A DNA stretch of 15,152 bases from Desulfurococcales archaeon (GTDB taxonomy: Archaea; Thermoproteota; Thermoprotei_A; Sulfolobales; NBVN01). Shown piece by piece: positions 6,101 through 12,732 of this stretch; position 1 is the first letter of the stretch, and each line of letters starts with the position of its first letter. Location of the stretch: NCBI GenBank assembly GCA_027083115.1, contig JALWQN010000100.1:1-15152 (forward strand). Direction: 5' to 3'. Under the pieces are notes generated by a model, which was not told where the DNA came from, ran no database searches, and saw only the letters and a program-made list of their open reading frames with translations. A program made the translations under genes and the position numbers.

Positions 6101-6109
6101 TGCTCACAC

Positions 6110-7141
6110 CTATATGAGTAGGTATTGTTTGCCTTTATAAATAAGTATTTTCACTTCAGAACCTAAATCAAGCATTTTTGAGGGCCTTATGTAGTAGATC
6201 CCTCCTGACGAGGCCTGAACGACTGCCTTACCGCCTTCGTAATTAATTATTCTGCCCTTAATTACGGCGTAATCTTTACTAGTCAGTATCTTAAAGCCCT
6301 TAATCCATAAGTCATCGTGCTTAAGTTCCTTAATCTTTCCTGTTTCGAGATCCCTGAAAACGAAGTTCCCAACGTTCTTTATATCTTCAATAACCATTAA
6401 CTTACCATTTATTTCCACTATATCCCCTTCAAGAAAACTCGGCACCCTAGCCGATATGGTTAGTTTACCGTGTTTCTTGCCCCTAACGAAGCCGTAATCC
6501 TCCCAGGTCTGCTTAATTCGTGCGGAGAACTCTTCCCTCAGTAACGACCCTATTGACCTAGCCGAAGAAACACTCCTGAACTTTAGGTCAACGCCCTCCT
6601 TACTTTCCTCAATCTTAACAACATCTGAGAACTCGTGTGCTTTAATAACTCTCTCAGCTATCCTGCGGAATACCTCCTCTCTAGGAGGTCCTTCAGTCCT
6701 AATCTGAATTAAGGCCTCATAGAATTCGTTCTTTACTGAGGAACATCTAGGACATAGTTTCTTTCTTATCTCGAAATAAACTTGGGTTTCCTGACGTAGT
6801 ACTACATTATTATATTTCCCCACTACCTCAAGAATTGCTTTATCAGAAATTATGTCCTTAACCCTAACCTTAACATTCGTGAAGCCCGGGTAAATTTTTC
6901 TTTTCTTAACAAGGGCTTTATTTATGTAGGTCTCTAAGACGCTGGGGACTGACCCATCAGTAGGTAACCAATCGTTACCTATGTTTATTGAGCCGCAGGA
7001 GGGGCACACGGTTATGAATACCTTAGTGGGTAGCTCTATGATTTTTCTTTCTTGCAAGAAATGCTTAGGGCATAACCCATCAATTATGGGTAGGTCCTCC
7101 CTCTCCTCAACCCCACACCTCACACAGAATCTCCTACCCAT
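6110..7141 (-). CDS. NMD3-family 60S/50S export-and-maturation protein
   Basis: 343 aa from ATG 7141. The N-terminus MGRRFCVRCG carries the first zinc knuckle (C6, C9), followed by C24 in GLCPKH, C46/C49 in VCPSCG and C130/C133 in LCPRCSS, the multi-zinc arrangement of NMD3. In eukaryotes NMD3 adapts 60S subunits for nuclear export; the archaeal form is thought to bind the large subunit during maturation and lacks the export tails. A C-terminal beta-rich part (about 240-343) resembles the OB-like/SH3-like NMD3 domains. The TTG at 7159 would extend it by 6 codons into the preceding gene. ATG 7141 begins 4 nt after that gene's TGA and leaves the zinc knuckle at the usual place, so it is preferred. 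Confidence 0.85.
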   Translation of the reverse strand: MGRRFCVRCGVEEREDLPIIDGLCPKHFLQERKIIELPTKVFITVCPSCGSINIGNDWLPTDGSVPSVLETYINKALVKKRKIYPGFTNVKVRVKDIISDKAILEVVGKYNNVVLRQETQVYFEIRKKLCPRCSSVKNEFYEALIQIRTEGPPREEVFRRIAERVIKAHEFSDVVKIEESKEGVDLKFRSVSSARSIGSLLREEFSARIKQTWEDYGFVRGKKHGKLTISARVPSFLEGDIVEINGKLMVIEDIKNVGNFVFRDLETGKIKELKHDDLWIKGFKILTSKDYAVIKGRIINYEGGKAVVQASSGGIYYIRPSKMLDLGSEVKILIYKGKQYLLI

Positions 7142-7145
7142 AACC

Positions 7146-7463
7146 TCACATCCTCGCAATCTGCGCGAAAGGAACGTTCTCCACAGTCAGCACCGAATCA
7201 GGATGTACAAGGCCGGCCTTTATAGCCTCCTTAACTATTTTCTCACCCACCAGAATAGCGGTGTAGGCGTTTCTCAGATGCTCTATAGCCTCCTCAGTAC
7301 TTGCTTTGAAACCCTTAAAGAATTCCTCATTAACTACTAAGGTAATATTTCCTTCCCTAAATCTCTTACCTAACAATTCTGCATCACATACCCCAATTAC
7401 TTCCTTAACGCTCTCCGCATCATCATACTCCTGTATCTTTATGTAGACCTCCTCCTTACGCAT
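7146..7463 (-). CDS. DUF424-family protein
   Basis: 105 aa, compact alpha/beta sequence with the core VIGVCDAELLGKRFREGNIT, then NEEFFKGF, and AILVGEKIVKEAIKAGLVHP near the end. This is the pattern of the archaeal DUF424 family, which is regularly encoded beside aIF2-beta and NMD3; the biochemical role is not established. The ATG at 7463 is used; the aIF2-beta stop lies 23 nt upstream and NMD3 starts 4 nt downstream, so translation of the three genes is probably coupled. No catalytic motif, metal site or membrane segment is evident. Its position inside a translation-initiation and ribosome-maturation cluster suggests a ribosome-linked role, but that is inference from location only. Confidence 0.8.
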   Translation of the reverse strand: MRKEEVYIKIQEYDDAESVKEVIGVCDAELLGKRFREGNITLVVNEEFFKGFKASTEEAIEHLRNAYTAILVGEKIVKEAIKAGLVHPDSVLTVENVPFAQIARM

Positions 7464-7486
7464 CCTTGATAATCCACCATAAAGTT

Positions 7487-7918
7487 CTAGATGGGCTTAA
7501 CAGGTGTTTCAGCACCGCAAGCCAAGCACCTAATAATCCATACCTTACCCTGCCTCCTCAACTCCGTCTGGTAGGAGCCGCAAGTACTGCACTTCACGTA
7601 AGTATCTAGGAATCTTTTGAATAGTTGATTTAAGGTATGCATAGAGACTCTAGAATATATTGTGAAAACTCCTGACTCATCAATCGTTCCTCTAGCAGCC
7701 AGCTCCTTCAGCAGGTACCTAGCACATATTCTTGGGTCACGCAATATCACGTCACAGACGTTCTTGAAGTTCCTTATCTTCGTTTGAGCACCTACGTGAA
7801 CTATTTCGAGGGGTGGGATGTCAGGAGGTGGTGTAACCCTTCTTTCAGGCAGCTTCTCATATAACCTATCCAGTAAATCCATATAATTGAACTTATCTTC
7901 CACCATCTTCATGAGCAC
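7487..7918 (-). CDS. Translation initiation factor 2 subunit beta (aIF2-beta)
   Basis: 143 aa. The N-terminal helix (FNYMDLLDRLYEKLPE) binds aIF2-gamma. The central alpha-beta domain contains IRNFKNVCDVILRDPRICARYLLKELAARGT, and the C-terminal zinc ribbon has C110, C113, C131 and C134 (KCSTCGS, IRCLACGAETPVKPI). It is a subunit of the ternary complex delivering initiator Met-tRNA. Length matches other crenarchaeal aIF2-beta. The GTG at 7918 coincides with the expected transcript start from the TATA box at 7943-7950 (leaderless); ATG at 7912 or 7906 is equally possible and would use AGGTG as a leader signal. It is the first gene of the translation cluster running to 4251. Confidence 0.95.
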   Translation of the reverse strand: MLMKMVEDKFNYMDLLDRLYEKLPERRVTPPPDIPPLEIVHVGAQTKIRNFKNVCDVILRDPRICARYLLKELAARGTIDESGVFTIYSRVSMHTLNQLFKRFLDTYVKCSTCGSYQTELRRQGKVWIIRCLACGAETPVKPI

Positions 7919-7942
7919 CTAGTCCGTTTATTGCTCTGAAGC

Positions 7943-7950
7943 TTTTAAAT
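7943..7950. promoter_or_regulatory. Divergent TATA element for the aIF2-beta cluster and the methylthiotransferase
   Basis: TTTTAAAT is centred 26-30 nt upstream of the aIF2-beta start on the minus strand, predicting a leaderless mRNA. It is about 38 nt upstream of the TTG at 7985 on the plus strand, predicting a roughly 13-nt leader. A near-symmetrical box between two divergent translation-related genes suggests shared control. Confidence 0.5.
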
Positions 7951-7984
7951 CACTTGTAACTCCTTGAAATCCAGGAATTAGGGT

Positions 7985-9292
7985 TTGAGGGTATATTTTG
8001 AGACTTACGGTTGTGCGCTGAATAGGGCTGACACGTCCATAATGAAGTACTTAGTTAAGGCTAGAGGGCATGAAGTCATTAATGACCTGAGTTCAGCGGA
8101 CGCTATAGTTATCAATACATGCACAGTGAGGTTAGATACTGAGTTAAGGATGACTAAGAGATTGAAGGAGTTAAGGAAATACGCTAATTCAGAAGGAAAG
8201 AAGGTGGTTGTTGCGGGATGTATGGTGTCTGCCCAACCCTATACAGTAAGTAAGGTTTTTCCTGAAGCCTCCCTTATCTCCCCACAGAACGTGGATAAGA
8301 TAAATGATGCTTTAGAAGCGAAGAATACGGTTTTCTTTTTAGGTGGGTCAAGAAACACTTCCTTACTTCACCCTTATGTTGATGGATGCATTGCTGAATT
8401 ACCTATTAGTGAGGGTTGCTTAGGGGATTGCTCTTTCTGCATAGTTAAGTTAGCTAGAAGAAGATTGCGTTCATACCCTATTGAGGTCGTGGTTAGGGCG
8501 GTCTCAGAGGCCGTTAGGGATGGAGCTACTGAAATAGATCTCACAGCCCAGGATACAGGTTCTTACGGTATTGATCTCTACGGTAAGCCATGCCTGAGTG
8601 AATTGATTAATGAAGTCCTTAGCTCAGTTAAAGGCCACTACATGATTCGCGTAGGCATGATGAACCCTGACACACTAATGAAAATAGTTGATGGCTTCAT
8701 GGAGGTGCTTAAGGATCCCCGCCTCTTTAAGTACGTGCACCTCCCTCTTCAGTCAGGCAGTGACCGGGTGCTTAAGATAATGAAAAGAAAATACACGTAT
8801 GACGAATACAAGGAATTGGTTAGGGAGTTAAGGAGGAAAGTGCCTGGGATCACTATAGCTACCGACGTAATCGTTGGGCATCCTGGAGAAACAAGTGATG
8901 ATTTCTTGGAGACAGTTAGTGCTGTTAAGGAGCTAATGTTTGATAAGGTTCACTTAGCACAATACACCATCAGGCCAAGAACAGAAGCATCTTGGATGCC
9001 TCAAGTACCTGAGCAAGAGAAGAAAAGGAGGAGCTCAATATTAGCTAAGGTGGTTGAGGAAATAGGAAGCAAAATCAATAAGCAATATGAGGGTTCCTTC
9101 GCCACTGCATTAATTACCCATAAATCCTTTAGGGGATCCACAATAGGTAGGCTCTACAACTATAAACCTGTGATAATCATTGATGCTAAAAGTGAACACA
9201 CAGTCAGAAATGATTTGAGATGTAGTAGTGTCTCAGTAAGCATAGTGGGTTCTTCGTTTATTGACTTAAGAGGAAAAATCATTAGCCATTAA
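7985..9292 (+). CDS. tRNA (t6A37) methylthiotransferase, MtaB/CDKAL1-like
   Basis: 435 aa radical-SAM enzyme of the MiaB superfamily. The N-terminal UPF0004 domain carries cluster cysteines C10 (YGCALNRAD), C46 (INTCTVR) and C79 (AGCMV). The radical-SAM CxxxCxxC is C145, C149, C152 in EGCLGDCSFC. HLPLQSGSD and GHPGETSDDF are typical of the TIM-barrel part, and a short TRAM-like domain closes the protein. The archaeal/eukaryotic subfamily converts t6A37 to ms2t6A in ANN-decoding tRNAs, stabilising codon-anticodon pairing. The start is TTG at 7985, fixed because an in-frame TAG stands at 7979-7981. It diverges from the aIF2-beta cluster across 66 nt and converges on the GNAT gene with a 14-nt gap. 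Confidence 0.92.
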   Translation: MRVYFETYGCALNRADTSIMKYLVKARGHEVINDLSSADAIVINTCTVRLDTELRMTKRLKELRKYANSEGKKVVVAGCMVSAQPYTVSKVFPEASLISPQNVDKINDALEAKNTVFFLGGSRNTSLLHPYVDGCIAELPISEGCLGDCSFCIVKLARRRLRSYPIEVVVRAVSEAVRDGATEIDLTAQDTGSYGIDLYGKPCLSELINEVLSSVKGHYMIRVGMMNPDTLMKIVDGFMEVLKDPRLFKYVHLPLQSGSDRVLKIMKRKYTYDEYKELVRELRRKVPGITIATDVIVGHPGETSDDFLETVSAVKELMFDKVHLAQYTIRPRTEASWMPQVPEQEKKRRSSILAKVVEEIGSKINKQYEGSFATALITHKSFRGSTIGRLYNYKPVIIIDAKSEHTVRNDLRCSSVSVSIVGSSFIDLRGKIISH

Positions 9293-9306
9293 TTCCCTAG
9301 AGTCAC

Positions 9307-9660
9307 CTAATGTCGAGCTCTTTCCTCAGCAAGTCTCTCCTCAAAATATTTTTGTAAGTCCTCATCCCCCATGCTTCCGTAAGGTTCTGCGAGAACATCC
9401 CTATCATCCCTGTTTTTAATGAAGTAATATACTGAGTAACTGCAGATAGGAACTACCTTCAACCCCTTATTCCTTGCATCCTCAACGGCTGCCTTAACTA
9501 AGGCTTTAGCGTAACCCTTCCCTCGGTGTTGTTCTGGAGTGTATGTCTCAAGCAAATATAGCTTTCCGTCCTCCTCCTTAAAGGAAAGCCATGCCTTTGA
9601 GGCATCATCAAACCTAATAAAGTAAACTATTCCCTTCCTCTCAACCCTAACTTCACTCAA
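9307..9660 (-). CDS. Small GNAT acetyltransferase (YjdJ/COG2388-like)
   Basis: 117 aa from TTG 9660. The acetyl-CoA loop QHRGKGYAKALVKAAVEDAR lies near residues 44-63, preceded by LYLLETYTPE and followed by VVPICSYSVYYFIKN, the compact pattern of one-domain GNAT proteins of the YjdJ type. The C-terminal 30 residues are charged and helical. The start is decided by an excellent Shine-Dalgarno GGTGAT four bases before TTG and by a GGTTTTAATC TATA box at about 9697-9705. The longer frame from 9711 would begin upstream of that promoter and adds an unrelated hydrophobic stretch. Substrate unknown. It sits alone between convergent and divergent neighbours. Confidence 0.82.
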   Translation of the reverse strand: MSEVRVERKGIVYFIRFDDASKAWLSFKEEDGKLYLLETYTPEQHRGKGYAKALVKAAVEDARNKGLKVVPICSYSVYYFIKNRDDRDVLAEPYGSMGDEDLQKYFEERLAEERARH

Positions 9661-9728
9661 TAATATCACCTGATATAGTAATAAGTAAAGTAAGCGATTA
9701 AAACCTTTCAAATTTAGAGGCGGTTAAC

Positions 9729-9735
9729 TTTATAA
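9729..9735 (+). promoter_or_regulatory. TATA box of the arginine decarboxylase gene
   Basis: TTTATAA, preceded by a purine/pyrimidine-rich GGCGGTTAAC, places transcription near 9757-9758. The resulting leader of about 27 nt contains GAGGT (9773-9777), 5 to 8 nt before the start codons. Confidence 0.5.
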
Positions 9736-9782
9736 CCCTCTCAAATCCCAACTTAATGGCAGAGTAACGCAAGAGGTTTGCG

Positions 9783-10172
9783 GTGATGGGTAAGGAATTC
9801 ATTATAGAGGAAGATAGGGTAATCGGTAAGCACCTATATGCAAACATGTATGGGATAGAGAATAATATTCTTCAGGACGAAGAATTCCTCAAGGACCTAG
9901 TGCTTAAAGCTGTTAAAGTAGCTCACTCCACACTAATAGAAATAAAATCATGGAAAGTTGGAGGAAAGAAAGGAGGGGTCTCAGTGATTGCTTTAGTGGA
10001 TGAATCACACATAGCTCTACATACATGGATTGAGTACTCATACGCAACCCTAGATATATATACCTGCGGAGCTCACACAGATCCTTGGGCAGCATTCAAC
10101 CTAATATTAAACGCTCTAAAACCCAGAAAATACAAGGTTGGTTACGCAGATCGCTCGCAAATGGATTTCTGA
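9783..10172 (+). CDS. Pyruvoyl-dependent arginine decarboxylase proenzyme (AdoMetDC fold)
   Basis: 129 aa single-domain proenzyme of the class 1B AdoMetDC family. The self-cleavage site is E74-S75 in DESHIALHTW, where Ser becomes the pyruvoyl group; H80 and C95 (YTCG) are the processing and catalytic residues. True AdoMetDCs normally read HTWPE; here it is HTWIE. Together with KSWKVGGKKGGVSVIAL and the YADRS ending, this fits the crenarchaeal paralogue shown in Sulfolobus to decarboxylate arginine to agmatine, the first step of polyamine synthesis. Start: GTG 9783 or ATG 9786, both within reach of GAGGT. Transcribed alone, followed by tRNA-Thr. An AdoMetDC activity cannot be fully excluded from sequence alone. 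Confidence 0.85.
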   Translation: MMGKEFIIEEDRVIGKHLYANMYGIENNILQDEEFLKDLVLKAVKVAHSTLIEIKSWKVGGKKGGVSVIALVDESHIALHTWIEYSYATLDIYTCGAHTDPWAAFNLILNALKPRKYKVGYADRSQMDF

Positions 10173-10188
10173 AGTCCACGACACAAAG

Positions 10189-10198
10189 CTAATAAACT
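10189..10198 (+). promoter_or_regulatory. TATA box of tRNA-Thr
   Basis: CTAATAAACT is centred 35 nt before the tRNA 5' end, predicting a transcript start near 10220 and a short 5' leader for RNase P removal. Confidence 0.45.
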
Positions 10199-10228
10199 AT
10201 TTCCTCAATCATACGTCATGAACCGAGC

Positions 10229-10305
<77 letters not shown>

Positions 10306-10500
10306 TCCCACAATACTCACATTCTTTAAGTTCAGTTTAAAAGATGAATCTTTATTTGGGTGTTTTTGTGCAGTATCTTAATTCAGTTAATTTGTTCCCT
10401 TACTTTATTCATGGTTAATTTACCTGAGAGAAAGTAGTCAGTAATATCTCTCTATACCATCTCAGAAATCCATAATTAATTACTCTTCTTTAATAAGTAG
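10306..10500. other. A/T-rich intergenic stretch
   Basis: No gene is seen. T-rich patches near 10350-10370 could end tRNA-Thr transcripts. TAATTAATTA near 10472-10482 and TTTAATAAG near 10488-10497 are candidate promoter elements for the following gene. No box C/D pair or strong hairpin was found. Confidence 0.5.
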
Positions 10501-11109
10501 GTGGTTCTGACGCCTTTATGTGAAATTCCTGAGAGATTGAAGGCTGGGAATAGGTTAAGGAAGAAGAAAATTCTTGATGTTGTCTGTCTACCAAATGGGT
10601 GGTTTCTGGTTAAGACTGAGAATCATAAGTCCACTGAGGACTTCATGATTAGGACAGTCTATAAAGTTCGTCCAAGGCTCAGATACTATACTCCTAAGCA
10701 CGCACATTTTGCTATAGATCTTTATGGGAAGTATTGTGCCGATAGAAGGAAGGCTGATAAAGTGTTTCAAGCCATTATTGAAGTGTGGCACAATAATCCC
10801 ATCAATAAGGTTATCGAAAAATACAAAACGTGCACCACAGGACTACCAGGATATCCCATCGAGTATATTCTTTATGCGCTGAGATGGATTCTGGAGCAGG
10901 AAGACATAAACTACGGTGGCGACAGACCTGAAAAGCTTCAGAGAGAATTAGATGAAATACTGGCTAAAGCAGGAATAAAGGTTCCTCCTGGAAGGCATGG
11001 AAGCCAACTAGCAATATCATTATTCTGCAATATCAAAATGGGAATACATCCGGTGGATGCCTTCATTAGAGCTAACCTGGATGTACAGCCAAGATTCAGG
11101 AAAAGATAG
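10501..11109 (+). CDS. Unidentified 202-aa protein, candidate restriction endonuclease
   Basis: I do not recognise a family with certainty. The protein is soluble and basic at the start (LKAGNRLRKKK), with no signal peptide. An acidic, tryptophan-rich centre reads GLPGYPIEYILYALRWILEQ, followed by EDINYGGDRPEKLQRELDEI; the C-terminal part has GRHGSQLAISLFCNIKMGIHP. No textbook PD-(D/E)xK or HNH motif is obvious, though the EQED cluster offers acidic residues. It converges on the DNA methyltransferase gene with only 24 nt between stops, the layout of many type II restriction-modification pairs, so an endonuclease role is inferred from context. The GTG at 10501 is the first start; TTG at 10537 is an alternative, given the promoter elements close upstream. 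Confidence 0.7.
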   Translation: MVLTPLCEIPERLKAGNRLRKKKILDVVCLPNGWFLVKTENHKSTEDFMIRTVYKVRPRLRYYTPKHAHFAIDLYGKYCADRRKADKVFQAIIEVWHNNPINKVIEKYKTCTTGLPGYPIEYILYALRWILEQEDINYGGDRPEKLQRELDEILAKAGIKVPPGRHGSQLAISLFCNIKMGIHPVDAFIRANLDVQPRFRKR

Positions 11110-11133
11110 TTTTTATGCAAAGTAATGAAACTG

Positions 11134-12120
11134 TTACCACCACTTTATGCTGAGTTTGAAGTCCCTTAGTTTTTCTCCTTCCTTCGGCTTTCTGAAGACG
11201 AACAGGTGTTCATGCGCAATGAGGTAGAAGTCTATCCACCTTCTCTTATCTTCGGGGGGCTTTACCCATGATGTTTCTCCGTTCTTTGTTATCCCCACCC
11301 ATTTCTCCCTAGTTGTCTTGGTTTTCCATTGAAGCTTAATTATATCTTCCTTCAGTATGAACCCGACCTCAAGGAACTGCTGAAGCACTCTGAAAGCTAT
11401 CGGCACATAATGCCTTCTCTTCCTAGTGTCTCCGATAAGTATTGCGGCATACCTGCCTGGCTTCAGCACCCTGAAGGACTCATCAGCAATCTCTCTAATC
11501 CCCTGAAGATACTCCTCAAGATTCCTAGCTCTCGACAGGTCCCCCTCAACCTTAACCTTCGAGTAAGGAATGATGTTATAGTAAGGTGGGTGAGTAGCTA
11601 TCAGATCTATTGACTCATCATCGATCAGATTCAGATTTCTGGCATCACCATGATAAACCTTAATCTCTGATTTAGGAACCTCGCCCGTTAGGGTCCTGTA
11701 CTGGAAGTTAAGCCTATCAAGAGTCAGAATAACCGCCTCATAATTAATGTCCACACCTATAGCGTTCCTCCCTAGAAGCTTAGCCTCAACAAGCGTTGTT
11801 CCTCCACCACACATCTGATCTAAAACTGTCTCGCCAGGCAGTGAATACCTAAGGATCAGGTTCCTAGGTAAGAAAGGCGACCAGTTCCCCCGATAATTAC
11901 CTTTATGAGTCGCCCACTCACCCCTGTCAGGAAATGACCATACAGTAGTTGTCTCTAAAGTGAAGGATCTAGGTTGATACTGAGTAATGTGGTGAGGCTT
12001 CCCAACCCCAATCTCGACATTCTCAATCCTAACCTTAGGGTGCTCCCTAACATACTTAAGGTACTCTCCAAAAGTTACGAGACGCATACCCCGATACTTA
12101 CTTCTTCCTTTCTGAGCCAT
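11134..12120 (-). CDS. DNA amino-methyltransferase (N4-cytosine/N6-adenine type)
   Basis: 328 aa. The AdoMet motif I is TVLDQMCGGGTTLVEAK (about 98-114), followed by acidic AIGVDIN. The catalytic motif IV is THPPYYNIIPYS (about 176-187), the (T/S)xPPY form favoured by exocyclic amino-methyltransferases. A conserved lead-in EWATHKGNYRGNWSPFLPRN (about 68-87) provides motif X. Residues about 190-300, with VLKPGRYAAILIGDTRKR and the basic LQWKTKTTREKW, probably include target recognition. ATG 12120 is used; ATG 12087 is possible. It overlaps the upstream winged-helix gene by 23 nt, so the two are one operon, and converges with the unidentified 202-aa protein. Recognition sequence unknown. An orphan methyltransferase is the alternative. 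Confidence 0.85.
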   Translation of the reverse strand: MAQKGRSKYRGMRLVTFGEYLKYVREHPKVRIENVEIGVGKPHHITQYQPRSFTLETTTVWSFPDRGEWATHKGNYRGNWSPFLPRNLILRYSLPGETVLDQMCGGGTTLVEAKLLGRNAIGVDINYEAVILTLDRLNFQYRTLTGEVPKSEIKVYHGDARNLNLIDDESIDLIATHPPYYNIIPYSKVKVEGDLSRARNLEEYLQGIREIADESFRVLKPGRYAAILIGDTRKRRHYVPIAFRVLQQFLEVGFILKEDIIKLQWKTKTTREKWVGITKNGETSWVKPPEDKRRWIDFYLIAHEHLFVFRKPKEGEKLRDFKLSIKWW

Positions 12121-12322
12121 ACCTACACTTCCTCTTCAAAACCCACTTACGACCAACATTAACAACTAGGCCCTCACGTTTTAAATCCTGTAACCTCCCC
12201 CTAACAGTATTATAATTAATACCAGTACCCTCAGCAATCTCTAAAGCACTCGCAGGTCTACTAACAGACCTGAGGAACTCCAAAATCAACACATGAGCAG
12301 GCCTCTCATAAACCCTAACCAT
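12098..12322 (-). CDS. Winged helix-turn-helix regulator, 74 aa
   Basis: A small DNA-binding protein: helices HVLILEFLRSV, ALEIAEGTGI and NYNTVRGRLQDLKREG followed by the wing VVNVGRKWVLKRK form a canonical winged helix of the MarR/ArsR-like type, with a basic tail (KCRYGSERKK). ATG 12322 is chosen: it is 6 nt past the transcript start predicted from the TTTTTATTTG box at about 12351-12360. A TTG at 12334 would add four residues. Its 3' end overlaps the methyltransferase start by 23 nt. Position and size are those of a controller protein in a restriction-modification operon, and a 10-bp palindrome next to its promoter is a candidate operator. This role is inferred. Confidence 0.75.
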   Translation of the reverse strand: MVRVYERPAHVLILEFLRSVSRPASALEIAEGTGINYNTVRGRLQDLKREGLVVNVGRKWVLKRKCRYGSERKK

Positions 12323-12360
12323 AGACCCACACAAAATAAAGACATAACATCAAATAAAAA

Positions 12361-12370
12361 TGATCGATCA
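12361..12370. promoter_or_regulatory. Perfect 10-bp palindrome, candidate operator
   Basis: TGATCGATCA abuts the TATA box (12351-12360) of the winged-helix gene on its upstream, BRE side. A dimeric repressor bound here would block TFB/TBP. The winged-helix protein itself is the obvious candidate ligand. Confidence 0.4.
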
Positions 12371-12619
12371 ATCTTAAACATTAGTCAATGCCCCTAGTAA
12401 AGATAAGGCTAATAGTGAATAAGGCACTACTGCAGAATTTAAAAATAAGGTGAAGGAACTCGGAGAGGTATTACGGCATCCGAAAATATTGCGCTTGACC
12501 AAAAAGAAAAGTGGAGATTCATATATACCGAAAAAAGCCAAGATAACACCCTAGTAAAATGAAGAGTTCGTTAGTAGTAGCTAATATAATGAAAACCTTC
12601 GCAAATACTTCACAAAAGA

Positions 12620-12661
12620 GGTGTTGGTGAAGCTGGTGAACCTGCACCAAGGGCTAACACC
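12620..12661 (+). repeat. Inverted repeat 1 (6 + 4 bp)
   Basis: GGTGTT (12620-12625) pairs with AACACC (12656-12661), and the adjoining GGTG (12626-12629) pairs with CACC (12645-12648). Together they form a 10-bp stem with one 7-nt bulge and a 15-nt loop. Confidence 0.6.
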
Positions 12662-12692
12662 ATTTACGGATTAAAATAATTTAAAAGTACCG

Positions 12693-12719
12693 TGAACGGG
12701 GGGACGTTCAGGTTGAACG
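12693..12719 (+). repeat. Inverted repeat 2: alternating TGAACG / CGTTCA / TGAACG
   Basis: CGTTCA (12705-12710) can pair either with TGAACG to its left (12693-12698) or with TGAACG to its right (12714-12719). This gives two mutually exclusive 6-bp hairpins separated by a run of six G's and by GGT. Confidence 0.6.
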
Positions 12720-12732
12720 GCATTACGGCTAA

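Noticed and set aside
7142..7159. TTG start extending NMD3 by six residues
   Set aside because: It overlaps the DUF424 gene and moves the zinc knuckle away from its usual place; ATG 7141 is better.
7424..7434. ATGATGATG (minus strand) as a second sRNA box C
   Set aside because: It codes for Tyr-Asp-Asp in DUF424 and no CTGA follows at guide distance.
9661..9711. Longer N-terminus for the GNAT enzyme with a hydrophobic stretch
   Set aside because: It would begin upstream of the likely TATA box; TTG 9660 has a near-perfect GGTGAT signal.
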